Shown: piece after piece, positions 1 to 9,235 of the stretch
How positions within the stretch are numbered: the stretch's first letter is position 1
Layout: the number at the start of each line of letters is the position of its first letter
Assembly (NCBI RefSeq): GCF_003501885.1
Contig: NZ_QWFA01000033.1
Span: 1-50,357, forward strand
Length of the DNA stretch: 50,357 nt
Direction of reading: 5' to 3'
Origin: Streptomyces globisporus
GTDB lineage: Bacteria > Actinomycetota > Actinomycetes > Streptomycetales > Streptomycetaceae
Notes under the pieces: generated by a model
The model's database searches: none
The model's input: only the letters and a program-made list of their open reading frames with translations
What the model was told of the DNA's origin: nothing
Program-made: the position numbers and the translations under genes

Positions 1-304
1 GGGGAGGCGGGCCGGGGGCGCGGAGGTGGGGTGCCGGGTTTTTCGTGTATTGCGCAAACGTTACGCAGTGTTACATGTGTGGGATATGTGTGCTGCGCCG
101 ACGGGCCGATGTCGCCGTTGAAGCAGGTCATGGAACGGGTGCGGCCGTCAAGGGTGTTGACCGTGCGTTTCCATCAACTTCCGGTAACCGCACCGGATAT
201 GCGGATGGCCGGTCCGGAATGCGGTGCGGTCGTGGACGGCGAAACGACCCGCCGGTGGAGGCCGGCGGGCCGTTCGCATGCTGTGACGGGGGTCGGTGGC
301 GGGG
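1..304. other. Intergenic left edge, no gene supported
   Basis: No reading frame here has convincing coding character. Positions 40-95 are clearly more AT-rich than the rest of the window, with TTGCGC near 50, which suits a promoter region for a gene off the left edge, but no clean -35/-10 pair can be fixed. Nothing else recognised. Confidence 0.4.
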
Positions 305-775
305 TCAGCCCGCTTCGGGCCGGGGGACGTCGCGGAGCAGGCAGGTGAGGCGTGCGGTGCAGACCCGCTTGTCCTGTTCGTCGGTGATGACGATCTCGTA
401 CGTGGCGGTGGAGCGGCCCCGGTGTACGGGGGTGGCGACGCCGGTGACGAGGCCGTTGCGGACGCCCCGGTGGTGGGTGCAGTTGAGGTCGACGCCGACG
501 GCGATCTTGTTCGCGCCGCCGTGGAGCATGGAGCCGATGGAGCCGAGGGTCTCGGCGAGGACGGCGGAGGCGCCGCCGTGCAGGAGGCCGTAGGGCTGGG
601 TGTTGCCCTCGACGGGCATGGTGCCGACGACGCGGTCGGCGGCGGCCTCGACGATGGTCACGCCCATGCGCTCGCCGAGGTGGCCGGCGGAGAAGAGGGC
701 GGGCAGGTCGATGCCGAGTGCCGCGTACTCGTCGATGACTTCCTGCGGGAAGAGGGGTGCGGTGTGCTCGCCCAT
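305..775 (-). CDS. PaaI-type hotdog-fold thioesterase
   Basis: The 156-residue product is the usual length for a single hotdog-fold thioesterase. The middle carries the family pattern N-x-Q-x-Y-G-x-L-H-G-G-A (about residues 57-69), the helix segment that holds the active-site region in PaaI/YbgC-like acyl-CoA thioesterases, followed by the strands A-V-G-V-D-L-N-C-T-H-H-R-G and T-G-V-A-T-P-V-H-R-G-R. Such enzymes hydrolyse acyl- or aryl-CoA thioesters in the cytoplasm; the substrate cannot be read from sequence. ATG at 773-775 is preceded by a GGAGCAGG ribosome site. It is co-directional with the oxidoreductase gene, 92 nt downstream of that gene's stop. Family assignment is firm, substrate unknown. 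Confidence 0.9.
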   Translation of the reverse strand: MGEHTAPLFPQEVIDEYAALGIDLPALFSAGHLGERMGVTIVEAAADRVVGTMPVEGNTQPYGLLHGGASAVLAETLGSIGSMLHGGANKIAVGVDLNCTHHRGVRNGLVTGVATPVHRGRSTATYEIVITDEQDKRVCTARLTCLLRDVPRPEAG

Positions 776-867
776 GGATCCTGCTCCGTTCGTCTGCTGC
801 GCTGGTTCGTTGCTGCCTGCACTGTTCTTATCAGACGGCTGAGCGTGCGCTTAGCCAGTGGCGGCTT

Positions 868-3162
868 TCAGTCGCCGCCGGGGGTGCTCCGGGACTCCTC
901 GAAGCGGACGACGACCGACTTGCTGGCCGGGGTGTTGCTGGTGTCGGCCGTGGAGTCGAGGGGGACCAGGACGTTGGTCTCCGGGTAGTAGGCGGCGGCG
1001 CAGCCCCGGGCGGTGGGGTAGTGGACGATGCGGAACCCCTCCGCGCGGCGTTCCACGCCGTCCTTCCACTCGCCGACGAGGTCGGTGTACGCGCCGTCGG
1101 CGAGGCCGAGGGCGGCGGCGTCCTCGGGGTTGACCATGACGATACGGCGGCCGCCCTTGATGCCCCGGTAGCGGTCGTTCAGGCCGTAGATGGTGGTGTT
1201 GTACTGGTCGTGGGAGCGCAGGGTCTGCAACAGCAGTCGGCCGTCGGGGAGTTCGGGGTACTCGACGGGGGCGGCGGTGAAGTTGGCGCGCCCCGTGGCG
1301 GTGGGGAAGCGGCGCTCGTCGCGGGGGCCGTGAGGGAGGGCGAAGCCGCCGGGGTGGGCGGCGATGCGGGTGTTGAAGTCCTCGAAGCCGGCGACGACGC
1401 GGGAGATGCGGTCGCGGATGGTGGCGTAGTCCCGCTCGAACTCCTCCCACGGGGTACGGGAGCCGGCGCCGAGGACCGCGCGGGCGAGGCGGGCGACGAT
1501 GGCGGGCTCGGAGAGCAGGTGGGCACTCGCGGGGGTGAGGTTGCCGCGGGAGGCGTGGACCATGCCCATGGAGTCCTCGACGGTGACGAACTGCTTGCCG
1601 CCCGCCTGGACGTCCTTGTCGGTGCGGCCCAGCGTCGGGAGGATCAGGGCGCGGGTCCCGGTGACGGCGTGCGACCGGTTGAGCTTGGTCGAGACGTGGA
1701 CGGTGAGGCGGGCGCGGCGCATCGCGGCCTCGGTGACGGCGGTGTCGGGGGTGGCCGCGACGAAGTTGCCGCCCATCGCGAAGAAGACCTTCGCCTCGCC
1801 GTCGCGGAGCGCCTGGATGGAGCGCACCACGTCCATGCCGTGGTGGCGGGGCGAGGTGATGCCGAACTCCTTGTCGAGGGCGTCGAGGAAGGCCGGCGCG
1901 GGCCGTTCGAAGATGCCCATGGTGCGGTCGCCCTGGACGTTGGAGTGGCCGCGCACGGGGCAGACCCCGGCGCCCGGGCGGCCGATGTTGCCGCGCAGCA
2001 GAAGGAAGTTGACCACCTCGCGGATGGTCGGCACGGAGTGCTTGTGCTGCGTGAGGCCCATGGCCCAGCAGACGATGGTGCGCTCCGATGCGAGGACCAG
2101 GGCAAGCGCCTGCTCGATCTCCGCGCGGGTGAGGCCGGTGGCCTTCAGCGTCTCGTCCCAGTCGGCCGCTTCGGCGGCCTTGGCGAACTGCTCGTAACCG
2201 TGGGTGTGTTCGGCGACGAACGCGGTGTCGACAGCGCCCTCGGTGGCGAGGATCAGCTTGTTGAGGAGGCGGAAGAGGGCCTGGTCGCCGCCGATGCGGA
2301 TCTGCAGGAAGAGGTCGTTGAGCGCGGTCCCCTTGAGCATGCCGTGCGGGGTCTGGGGGTTCTTGAACCGCTCCATCCCGGCCTCGGGCAGCGGATTGAC
2401 CGAGATGATCTTCGCTCCGGACTGCTTGGCCCTCTCCAGGGCGGACAGCATCCGGGGGTGGTTGGTGCCGGGGTTCTGCCCGGCGACGATGATCAGGTCG
2501 GCCTGGTGGAGGTCCTCCAGGGAGACACTGCCCTTGCCGATGCCGATGGTCTCGGTGAGCGCCGAGCCGGACGACTCGTGGCACATGTTGGAGCAGTCGG
2601 GCAGATTGTTGGTGCCGAACTCGCGGGCGAAGAGCTGGAGGAGGAACGCGGCCTCGTTGCTGGTCCGGCCGGAGGTGTAGAAGAGGGCCTCGTCGGGGGA
2701 GCCGAGCGCGGTCAGCTCCTCGGCGATGATCGCGAACGCCCGGTCCCAGGTGATCGCTTCGTACCGGTCGGCGCCCTCGGGGAGGTACACCGGCTGGGTG
2801 ATCCGGCCCTGCTGGCCCAGCCAGTAGCCGCTGCGCTCCGCGAGGTCGGCGACGGGGTGCGCGGCGAAGAAGCCGGGGGTGACGCGGCGCAGGGTCGCCT
2901 CCTCGGCCACCGCCTTGGCGCCGTTCTCGCAGAATTCGGCGGTGTGCCGCTTGTCGCCCTCGGGCCAGGCGCAGCCGGGGCAGTCGAAGCCGTTCTTCTG
3001 GTTGACCTTGAGGAGGGTCTGCGCCGTGCGGCGCACGCCCATCTGCTGCCTCGCGATGCGCAGGGAGTGGGCGACGGCGGGCAGCCCGGCGGCGGCGTGC
3101 GGGGCCGCTTCGACCTGCGGGGCGTCCTGGACCGGGTCACCGGTCGGCGGCTTGGTGGCCAT
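868..3162 (-). CDS. FdhF/YdeP family molybdopterin oxidoreductase
   Basis: A 764-residue cytoplasmic protein of the formate-dehydrogenase-like molybdopterin family (FdhF/YdeP group). Near residues 48-55 it has F-D-C-P-G-C-A-W, a CxxC of the reduced iron-sulfur site typical of YdeP rather than a full four-cysteine motif. The molybdopterin segments follow (S-G-R-T-S-N-E-A, N-M-C-H-E-S-S-G, V-A-G-Q-N-P-G-T-N-H-P-R), then the C-terminal dinucleotide-binding domain (L-Q-T-L-R-S-H-D-Q-Y-N-T-T-I-Y-G). No Tat signal is seen. The physiological substrate of this group is not established. I chose ATG 3160-3162 rather than an upstream codon at 3192 because GGGGAG lies 7 nt before it and the next residues, ATKPPTGD, match how homologs begin. 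It diverges from polA. Confidence 0.9.
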   Translation of the reverse strand: MATKPPTGDPVQDAPQVEAAPHAAAGLPAVAHSLRIARQQMGVRRTAQTLLKVNQKNGFDCPGCAWPEGDKRHTAEFCENGAKAVAEEATLRRVTPGFFAAHPVADLAERSGYWLGQQGRITQPVYLPEGADRYEAITWDRAFAIIAEELTALGSPDEALFYTSGRTSNEAAFLLQLFAREFGTNNLPDCSNMCHESSGSALTETIGIGKGSVSLEDLHQADLIIVAGQNPGTNHPRMLSALERAKQSGAKIISVNPLPEAGMERFKNPQTPHGMLKGTALNDLFLQIRIGGDQALFRLLNKLILATEGAVDTAFVAEHTHGYEQFAKAAEAADWDETLKATGLTRAEIEQALALVLASERTIVCWAMGLTQHKHSVPTIREVVNFLLLRGNIGRPGAGVCPVRGHSNVQGDRTMGIFERPAPAFLDALDKEFGITSPRHHGMDVVRSIQALRDGEAKVFFAMGGNFVAATPDTAVTEAAMRRARLTVHVSTKLNRSHAVTGTRALILPTLGRTDKDVQAGGKQFVTVEDSMGMVHASRGNLTPASAHLLSEPAIVARLARAVLGAGSRTPWEEFERDYATIRDRISRVVAGFEDFNTRIAAHPGGFALPHGPRDERRFPTATGRANFTAAPVEYPELPDGRLLLQTLRSHDQYNTTIYGLNDRYRGIKGGRRIVMVNPEDAAALGLADGAYTDLVGEWKDGVERRAEGFRIVHYPTARGCAAAYYPETNVLVPLDSTADTSNTPASKSVVVRFEESRSTPGGD

Positions 3163-3265
3163 GATGCTGCTCCCCTTCGAGCGCTCTTCCACGTGGCGGC
3201 GTACTCATGTTCATGTCCTCACCATCGATCCTGTCACGGCCCCGCGGAAGTCGTGCCGGTCCGGA

Positions 3266-3288
3266 TTGTCAGTGGTCCGTGGCAGGAT
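3266..3288 (+). promoter_or_regulatory. PafBC/RecA-NDp-type DNA-damage promoter of polA
   Basis: TTGTCAGTG (3266-3274), an 8-nt spacer, then CAGGAT (3283-3288) reproduces the actinobacterial RecA-NDp promoter pattern TTGTCRGTG-N8-TANNNT except for C in place of the first T of the -10. The -10 ends 7 nt before the polA GTG, so the transcript would be leaderless. No Shine-Dalgarno sequence is needed at that start. Confidence 0.75.
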
Positions 3289-3295
3289 CGGGGGC

Positions 3296-6007
3296 GTGGC
3301 TGAGACGGCATCGAAGAAGACGGCAGACAACCGACCGCGCCTGCTCCTCATGGACGGGCACTCCCTGGCGTACCGGGCGTTCTTCGCCCTGCCCGCGGAG
3401 AATTTCACGACGGCGGTGGGGCAGCCGACGAACGCCGTGTACGGCTTCATGTCGATGCTGGCGAACACCCTGCGTGACGAGGCGCCGACGCACTTCGCGG
3501 TCGCGTTCGACGTGTCCCGCAAGACCTGGCGGGCGAAGGAGTTCCCGGAGTACAAGGCGAACCGCTCCAAGACCCCCGACGAGTTCAAGGGGCAGGTCGA
3601 GCTGATCGGCGAGCTGCTGGACGCGATGCACGCGGACCGGTTCGCGGTGGACGGGTTCGAGGCCGACGACGTCATCGCGACGCTGGCGACCCAGGCCGAG
3701 GCCGCCGGGTTCGAGGTGCTGATCGTCACCGGCGACCGGGATTCCTTCCAGCTGATCACGGACAACGTGACCGTGCTGTACCCCACCAAGGGGGTCTCCG
3801 AGCTGACCCGGTTCACCCCGGAGAAGATCGTCGAGAAGTACGGGCTCACACCGCAGCAGTATCCGGACTTCGCCGCCCTGCGCGGCGACCCGTCGGACAA
3901 CCTTCCGAGCATTCCCGGTGTCGGCGAGAAGACGGCCGCGAAGTGGATCAACCAGTTCGGTTCGTTCGACGAGCTGATGGAGCGGGCGGAGGAGGTCAAG
4001 GGCAAGGCCGGGCAGAACCTCCGGGACCACCTGGACGCGGTGAAGATGAACCGGGTGCTGACCGAGATGGTCCGGGACGTGGAGCTGCCGAAGTCCGCGA
4101 CCGACCTGGAGCGGGCCCCCTACGACCGTACGGCGGTCACCGGCATCCTTGACATACTGGAGATCCGCAACCCGAGCCTGCGCGAGCGCCTCCTCGCCGT
4201 CGACCCCGGCGCGGCCGAGGCAGAGCCGCCCGCGCCCGCCGCCGGGATCGAGCTGGACGGGGCCGTGCTCGGCTCCGGCGAGGTCGCCCCCTGGCTGGAG
4301 GCGCACGGCGCGCAGCCGCTCGGCGTCATGACCGTCGACACCTGGTCGCTCGGGGCCGGCACGGTCACCGAGATCGCGCTCGCCGCCGCCGACGGGGCCG
4401 CCGCCTGGCTGGACCCGACGCAGCTGGACGAGGCCGACGGGCGGGCGTTCGCCGCCTGGGTCGCGGACCCGGCGCGCCCCAAGGTCCTGCACAACGCGAA
4501 GAACGTCATGCGGGTCTTCCCGGAGATGGGCTGGCAGCTCGAAGGCGTCACCATGGACACCGCGCTCGCCGCGTATCTGGTGAAGCCGGGCCGCCGGTCC
4601 TTCGCCCTGGACGCGCTGGCCGTGGAGTATCTGGGCCGCGAGCTGGCCCCGGCCGCCGCCTCCGACGGACAGCTGGCCTTCGGCGCGGACGACCGGGCCG
4701 AGCAGGACGCCCTGATGGCCCAGGCCCGCGCCGTCCTCGACCTGGGCGACGCGTTCACCACCCGCCTCAAGGAGGTCGGCGCGGCGGAGCTGCTGCACGA
4801 CATGGAGCTGCCGACCTCCATCCTCCTGGCCCGCCTGGAGCGCCACGGCATCGCCGCGGACCGGGCCCATCTCGAAGGCATGGAGCAGCAGTTCGCCGGG
4901 ACCGTGCAGCAGGCGGTGAAGGAGGCGCACGCGGCGGTCGGCCGCGAGTTCAACCTCGGATCGCCCAAGCAGCTCCAGGAGATCCTTTTCAACGAGCTGG
5001 GTCTGCCGAAGACGAAGAAGACCAAGACGGGATACACGACGGACGCGGACGCGCTGGCGTGGCTGGCCGCGCAGACCGAGCACGAACTGCCGGTCCTGAT
5101 GCTGCGCCACCGCGAGCAGGCCAAGCTGCGGGTCACCGTCGAGGGCCTGATCAAGACGATCGCCGCCGACGGCCGGATCCACACCACGTTCAACCAGACG
5201 GTCGCGGCTACGGGCCGGCTCTCCTCCACCGACCCGAACCTGCAGAACATCCCCGTCCGCACCGACGAGGGCCGCGCGATCCGTCGGGGCTTCGTCGTCG
5301 GTGAGGGCTTCGAGACGCTGATGACGGCGGACTACAGCCAGATCGAGCTGCGGGTCATGGCGCACCTCTCCGAGGACGCCGGTCTCATCGAGGCGTTCAC
5401 CTCCGGCGAGGACCTGCACACCACGGTCGCCTCGCAGGTCTTCGGCGTCGAGAAGGACGCGGTCGACGCGGAGATGCGCCGCAAGATCAAGGCCATGTCC
5501 TACGGCCTCGCCTACGGTCTCTCCGCGTTCGGCCTCTCCCAGCAGCTGGGCATCGACCCCGCCGAGGCCCGGGTGCTGATGGACACCTACTTCGAGCGGT
5601 TCGGCGGGGTGCGGGACTATCTCCACCGGGTCGTCGAGGAGGCCAGGGCCACCGGCTACACCGAGACGATCCTCGGCCGCCGCCGCTATCTCCCCGACCT
5701 CAACAGCGACAACCGCCAGCGCCGCGAGGCCGCCGAGCGCATGGCGCTCAACGCCCCGATCCAGGGCACCGCGGCGGACATCGTGAAGGTCGCGATGCTG
5801 CGCGTGGACAAGGCGCTGACCGAAGCCGGGCTGACCTCGCGGATGCTGCTCCAGGTCCACGACGAAATCGTCCTGGAGATCGCGAAGGGCGAGCGGAAGC
5901 AGGTGGAGGAGATCCTGCGCCACGAGATGGCGAACGCGGTCGAACTGCGTGCCCCGCTCGACGTCTCGGTCGGCGTCGGCAAGGACTGGGAGTCCGCCGC
6001 ACACTGA
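3296..6007 (+). CDS. polA: DNA polymerase I
   Basis: A 903-residue full-length Pol I. Residues about 1-310 are the 5'-3' exonuclease/flap domain (L-L-L-M-D-G-H-S, G-F-E-A-D-D-V-I-A-T, V-T-G-D-R-D). The central 3'-5' exonuclease-like domain has lost its metal ligands: the region that should read D-x-E is V-D-T-W-S, and the N-x-x-x-D motif is N-A-K-N-V-M-R, so proofreading should be absent, as in other actinobacterial Pol I. The polymerase domain is intact: motif A D-Y-S-Q-I-E-L-R, motif B R-R-K-I-K-A-M-S-Y-G, motif C V-H-D-E-I-V-L-E. It acts in Okazaki-fragment processing and excision repair. The GTG at 3296 sits directly behind a damage-type promoter and gives the expected N-terminus. Confidence 0.98.
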   Translation: MAETASKKTADNRPRLLLMDGHSLAYRAFFALPAENFTTAVGQPTNAVYGFMSMLANTLRDEAPTHFAVAFDVSRKTWRAKEFPEYKANRSKTPDEFKGQVELIGELLDAMHADRFAVDGFEADDVIATLATQAEAAGFEVLIVTGDRDSFQLITDNVTVLYPTKGVSELTRFTPEKIVEKYGLTPQQYPDFAALRGDPSDNLPSIPGVGEKTAAKWINQFGSFDELMERAEEVKGKAGQNLRDHLDAVKMNRVLTEMVRDVELPKSATDLERAPYDRTAVTGILDILEIRNPSLRERLLAVDPGAAEAEPPAPAAGIELDGAVLGSGEVAPWLEAHGAQPLGVMTVDTWSLGAGTVTEIALAAADGAAAWLDPTQLDEADGRAFAAWVADPARPKVLHNAKNVMRVFPEMGWQLEGVTMDTALAAYLVKPGRRSFALDALAVEYLGRELAPAAASDGQLAFGADDRAEQDALMAQARAVLDLGDAFTTRLKEVGAAELLHDMELPTSILLARLERHGIAADRAHLEGMEQQFAGTVQQAVKEAHAAVGREFNLGSPKQLQEILFNELGLPKTKKTKTGYTTDADALAWLAAQTEHELPVLMLRHREQAKLRVTVEGLIKTIAADGRIHTTFNQTVAATGRLSSTDPNLQNIPVRTDEGRAIRRGFVVGEGFETLMTADYSQIELRVMAHLSEDAGLIEAFTSGEDLHTTVASQVFGVEKDAVDAEMRRKIKAMSYGLAYGLSAFGLSQQLGIDPAEARVLMDTYFERFGGVRDYLHRVVEEARATGYTETILGRRRYLPDLNSDNRQRREAAERMALNAPIQGTAADIVKVAMLRVDKALTEAGLTSRMLLQVHDEIVLEIAKGERKQVEEILRHEMANAVELRAPLDVSVGVGKDWESAAH

Positions 6008-6019
6008 GCCACGGACACA

Positions 6020-6057
6020 AGGGGCGGGCCCGGAACCACGGTTCCGGGCCCGCCCCT
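6020..6057. terminator. Bidirectional terminator hairpin between polA and DUF4184
   Basis: Perfect 17-bp inverted repeat (6020-6036 with 6041-6057) around the loop CACG, lying between two convergent genes. It starts 12 nt after the polA stop and ends 21 nt before the stop of the opposite gene. No T-tract, as is usual in Streptomyces. Confidence 0.8.
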
Positions 6058-6078
6058 CGTCTCGCGAACCGTCCGCCG

Positions 6079-6948
6079 CTACCCCCGCCCGGCCGGCGCC
6101 CCCGTCCGTGGCTCCTCCGGTACGGACACGGGGCGGCCGGGTCCCCGCGTCCTCCTCCGCACCAGCATCCACCCCCCGTACAGCAGCAGCCCGGCCGCCA
6201 GCCCCGCGCCCGCGCCGAAGCACGCCGTCGGGACGATGTCGAGCGGGCTCTCCACCCGGCCGAAGTAGGCGTACCAGCGGGCGCACCGGTGGACGACACC
6301 GGCCAGCACGCACACGGCCAGCAGACCGAGCGCACCCCACCGCTCCCGGCGGCCGAGCACCGGCACCTCCACGGGCGCGGGGACGGCCGGGGTCCGGCGC
6401 AGCCCGGTGGCGACGAACCAGCCGATGACCACGAGGGCCAGCGCCGAACTCCCGTACTGCACGAACTGGAACACCGGGAAGCCGCCGACGCTCCGGTTCA
6501 GGAACGGCAGCAGCTCCGTGCCCCACCGGCTGTGGTGGGTGAACGCGTCCCACACCACATGCGTGGCCGCGCCCAGCGCAGCCGAGGCGGCGAACCACAG
6601 CCAGGCGGACGGACCGAAGGAGGCCCGAGTCCACCGCTGCCCCCGGACGAACGCGTGGACGCGGCCCCGTACCCGTAGCGGCAACAGCGCCACCAGCGGC
6701 TCCCGCAGCAGCGCCCACACCGCGACCAGGACCGCGGCGATGGCCACGTTCACCGAGACGATCCCGGGGAGGGTGTGCGTGAATGAACCGAACTCCATCG
6801 CCCCGGGGACCACCGTGTCCGCGAAGTACGTGATGTCGGGCGCGAACGAACCGGCGACGAGGGCCGAGGGGAACAGCGGCCACCGGGCGGTTCCGTTCCG
6901 GCGGATCGCCGGGAGCACAGCGGCGGCATGACTGAGCGTGAACGGCAT
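6079..6948 (-). CDS. DUF4184 family membrane protein
   Basis: A 289-residue polytopic membrane protein beginning MPFTLSHAAAVLP, the N-terminal signature of the DUF4184 family. Conserved features are the early histidine in L-S-H-A, G-S-F-A-P-D-I-T-Y-F near residue 33, F-T-H-T-L-P-G near residue 53, and W-D-A-F-T-H-H-S-R-W-G, a histidine-rich pattern like those of metal-dependent membrane hydrolases. At least five hydrophobic spans are evident. Function is not established; histidine clustering suggests, but does not prove, a metal site. The start at 6948 is preferred to an upstream codon at 7062 because the extension is low-complexity and lacks family similarity. Confidence 0.85.
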   Translation of the reverse strand: MPFTLSHAAAVLPAIRRNGTARWPLFPSALVAGSFAPDITYFADTVVPGAMEFGSFTHTLPGIVSVNVAIAAVLVAVWALLREPLVALLPLRVRGRVHAFVRGQRWTRASFGPSAWLWFAASAALGAATHVVWDAFTHHSRWGTELLPFLNRSVGGFPVFQFVQYGSSALALVVIGWFVATGLRRTPAVPAPVEVPVLGRRERWGALGLLAVCVLAGVVHRCARWYAYFGRVESPLDIVPTACFGAGAGLAAGLLLYGGWMLVRRRTRGPGRPVSVPEEPRTGAPAGRG

Positions 6949-7136
6949 GGCGGCAAGTATGCGGGACCGCCGGGGCACCCTTTCGTGGCCCACCGGACAA
7001 CGTGCGCCCGCGAACGTGAAAAAACAGTAAGAAGCGGTCAGTCCTCGGTGCCTGGGCGACACAAGGTGCCGTAGGGTCGCTGGAGTCGTTGCGCTGGGGA
7101 GCGCGAGCAGCCTTCGAGGGGGAGGGACCGGAACGT

Positions 7137-8912
7137 ATGGCAGCGCACATTCGCCGACGTCTGCGCAAGGGAGCCACGACCACCGCCGTGGCGGCGGCCG
7201 CAGTGGCGGCGCTTGCGGCCTCGCAGGCGCCCGCGGCGACCCTGGCCGACGGATCCACGGGCAGCGGCGACCCGAAGGCGGCGGGCGAGGACACCGCGAG
7301 CGGCGAGACCGACGGCGCCGCCACCGGCAACTCGCCCTACTACACGGACCTTCCGCCCCTGGTTACGCCCGACAAGCCCGGTTCGTCCAGCAATCTTCCG
7401 GCGGCCGGCAGTGCCGAAGCGGGCATTCCGGCGTCGATCCTGGCCGCGTACAAGCAGGCCGAGCGGACCGTCGCGACCACCGACCCCTCCTGCCGGCTTC
7501 CCTGGCAACTCCTCGCGGCCATCGGCAAGGTCGAGTCCGGCCAGGCCCGCGGCGGCCGCGTCGACGCCAACGGCACCGCCAGCCCCCGCATCCTCGGCCC
7601 GGCCCTCAACGGGCAGGGCTTCGCGCTGATCAAGGACACCGACGGCGGGGCGTACGACAGCGACGCGGTCCACGACCGCGCGGTCGGCCCGATGCAGTTC
7701 ATCCCCTCGACCTGGGCCTCCTGGGGCCAGGACGCCAACGGCGACGGCCGCAAGGACCCCAACAACATCTACGACGCGGCCCTCGCCGCCGGCCGCTACC
7801 TCTGCGCCAACGACCGCGACCTGGCCATCGCCGCCGACCTCGACAAGGCCGTGCTGAGCTACAACCGGTCGACGGAGTACCTGCGCACGGTCCGCTCCTG
7901 GTTCTCCTACTACCAGCGCGGTACGCACGAGATCCCCGACGGCACCGGCACGCTCCCCAGCATCCCGAGCACCCCCACCCCGAGTCCGCGTCCGGGCACC
8001 GGTTCCGGCCCGAGCGCGACGCCGAGCCCGAAGCCCTCCCCGTCCAAGCCCGGCGGCAAGCCGAGCCCGGGCCCCTCGAAGCCCGGTGGCGGAGGCTCCA
8101 CCAGCCCGACGCCGAAGCCGCCGACCCCCAAGCCGACGCCGCCGGCCGAGACCTTCGGCTCCCTGGAGAACGCGGGCACCGGCCCGCTGCGCGCCACGGC
8201 GGGCCAGGAGTTCGACGAGCGGGTCTCGGTGCTGGCGCGCAACGCGGTCGGCGCCCCGCTCGCCAAGGTGCCCGTCACCTTCACCGTCACCGGCGACACC
8301 GGGACGCTCTTCGCCGGCGGCAAGAAGACCGTGTCGGTACGGACCGGGGCCGACGGCACCGCCACCGCACCGAAGCTCCAGGCCGGCGAGAAGGCCGGGG
8401 AGTTCACCGTGACCGCCGTCGCGGGCACCGGCCGGCCGCGCACCCTGACGTACGCGGCGACCGTCACCGCCCGCCAGGCCGACGCGATCGCCCGGACCGA
8501 CGAGAAGGCGCTCGTCGCCGCCCCCGGCGAGAAGTTCGCGGACGCCGTCACGGTCAAGGCCACCTACAAGGACGCCGCCGCGGCCGGAGTGGCCGTCACC
8601 GCCACCATGGTCAAGGACCGCCTGGGCGTCATCGACAACGACAAGGGCCCGTACTTCAAGGACGCGGACGGCAAGCCGGTCCGCACCCTCACCACGCTGA
8701 CGACGGACGCCGACGGGCAGCTGCGGCTCCCGGAGATCTTCGCCGACGACGACGAGGGCACGTATCTGCTGCGCCTCACCACCGAGGGCGGCGCCTCGGT
8801 CGTCATCGAACTCACCGTCAAGGCCCCGGAGGAGACGACCCCGGAGGAGCCGGCGCCGGGCGAGACGAACGCCCCGGAGCCGACTGAGACCCCCGCGGCC
8901 ACCAAGCCCTGA
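7137..8912 (+). CDS. Secreted lytic transglycosylase with Ig-like tail
   Basis: A 591-residue exported cell-wall enzyme. Residues 1-38 form a Sec signal peptide (basic RRRLRK, then an alanine-rich core). Residues about 95-260 are an SLT_2-type lytic transglycosylase domain: A-A-I-G-K-V-E-S-G carries the catalytic glutamate, and G-P-M-Q-F-I-P-S-T-W and A-G-R-Y-L-C-A are hallmark motifs. A Pro/Ser/Lys-rich linker follows (about 270-345), then two beta-sandwich domains of the Big_1/invasin type with A-D-G-T-A and D-A-D-G-Q turns, and an acidic, proline-rich end. Expected role: cleavage of peptidoglycan glycan strands outside the membrane. The ATG at 7137 has GGAGGG upstream and begins the basic signal sequence. 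Confidence 0.92.
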   Translation: MAAHIRRRLRKGATTTAVAAAAVAALAASQAPAATLADGSTGSGDPKAAGEDTASGETDGAATGNSPYYTDLPPLVTPDKPGSSSNLPAAGSAEAGIPASILAAYKQAERTVATTDPSCRLPWQLLAAIGKVESGQARGGRVDANGTASPRILGPALNGQGFALIKDTDGGAYDSDAVHDRAVGPMQFIPSTWASWGQDANGDGRKDPNNIYDAALAAGRYLCANDRDLAIAADLDKAVLSYNRSTEYLRTVRSWFSYYQRGTHEIPDGTGTLPSIPSTPTPSPRPGTGSGPSATPSPKPSPSKPGGKPSPGPSKPGGGGSTSPTPKPPTPKPTPPAETFGSLENAGTGPLRATAGQEFDERVSVLARNAVGAPLAKVPVTFTVTGDTGTLFAGGKKTVSVRTGADGTATAPKLQAGEKAGEFTVTAVAGTGRPRTLTYAATVTARQADAIARTDEKALVAAPGEKFADAVTVKATYKDAAAAGVAVTATMVKDRLGVIDNDKGPYFKDADGKPVRTLTTLTTDADGQLRLPEIFADDDEGTYLLRLTTEGGASVVIELTVKAPEETTPEEPAPGETNAPEPTETPAATKP

Positions 8913-8940
8913 CCCCGCCGCCCCACCGCACCATCACCGC

Positions 8941-8972
8941 ACAGCCCCTCGGCCACCCCGCCGAGGGGCTGT
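8941..8972 (+). terminator. Terminator hairpin after the transglycosylase gene
   Basis: A 13-bp perfect stem (8941-8953 with 8960-8972) and a 6-nt loop, beginning 28 nt after the stop codon. Intrinsic-terminator-like hairpin without a T-tract. Confidence 0.75.
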
Positions 8973-9070
8973 CCGCTCTGTTCTCATCTCGCGCCCCGGT
9001 TGCTACGGTTCCCCAGCCCTGACGGCCCATCAGGTCGCCGTCGCCGGACCACCGCCCCGGGAGGCCGAGC

Positions 9071-9208
9071 ATGCGTGCCCTCGTCGCCGCCACCATCGGA
9101 CTGGCCGCCGCCCTCGCGCTCGTGTTCACCGTCTCCGCCATCGGCTCCCCGGCCGGGGAGACCTCGCCGAAACCCCTGCTGACCACCGTCCCGGGACCGA
9201 AGAGATAG
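9071..9208 (+). CDS. Small membrane peptide, SPW_0924-like
   Basis: A 45-codon frame, MRALVAATIG at the start and TTVPGPKR at the end, with one hydrophobic helix (about residues 4-26) and a short proline-rich outer tail. The composition and the S-P-K-P-L-L-T-T-V-P ending match what I recall of the streptomycete SPW_0924 family, which sits beside DUF3068 genes; this is from memory. The upstream CCGGGAGG (about 9057-9064) is a good ribosome site. It lies 27 nt before the DUF3068 gene and is probably co-transcribed. Function unknown; an N-terminal membrane anchor or uncleaved signal are equally possible. Confidence 0.75.
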   Translation: MRALVAATIGLAAALALVFTVSAIGSPAGETSPKPLLTTVPGPKR

Positions 9209-9235
9209 CCGCCGCAGAGGGAAGAGGTCACCACC

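Noticed and set aside
757..3303. 848-codon open frame on the plus strand
   Set aside because: Antisense to the FdhF/YdeP oxidoreductase; composition is Gly/Ala/Val/Arg/Asp-rich with no family motif, a usual shadow in high-GC DNA.
3269..7330. 1353-codon open frame on the minus strand
   Set aside because: Antisense to polA and overlapping DUF4184 and the transglycosylase; low-complexity, no domains.
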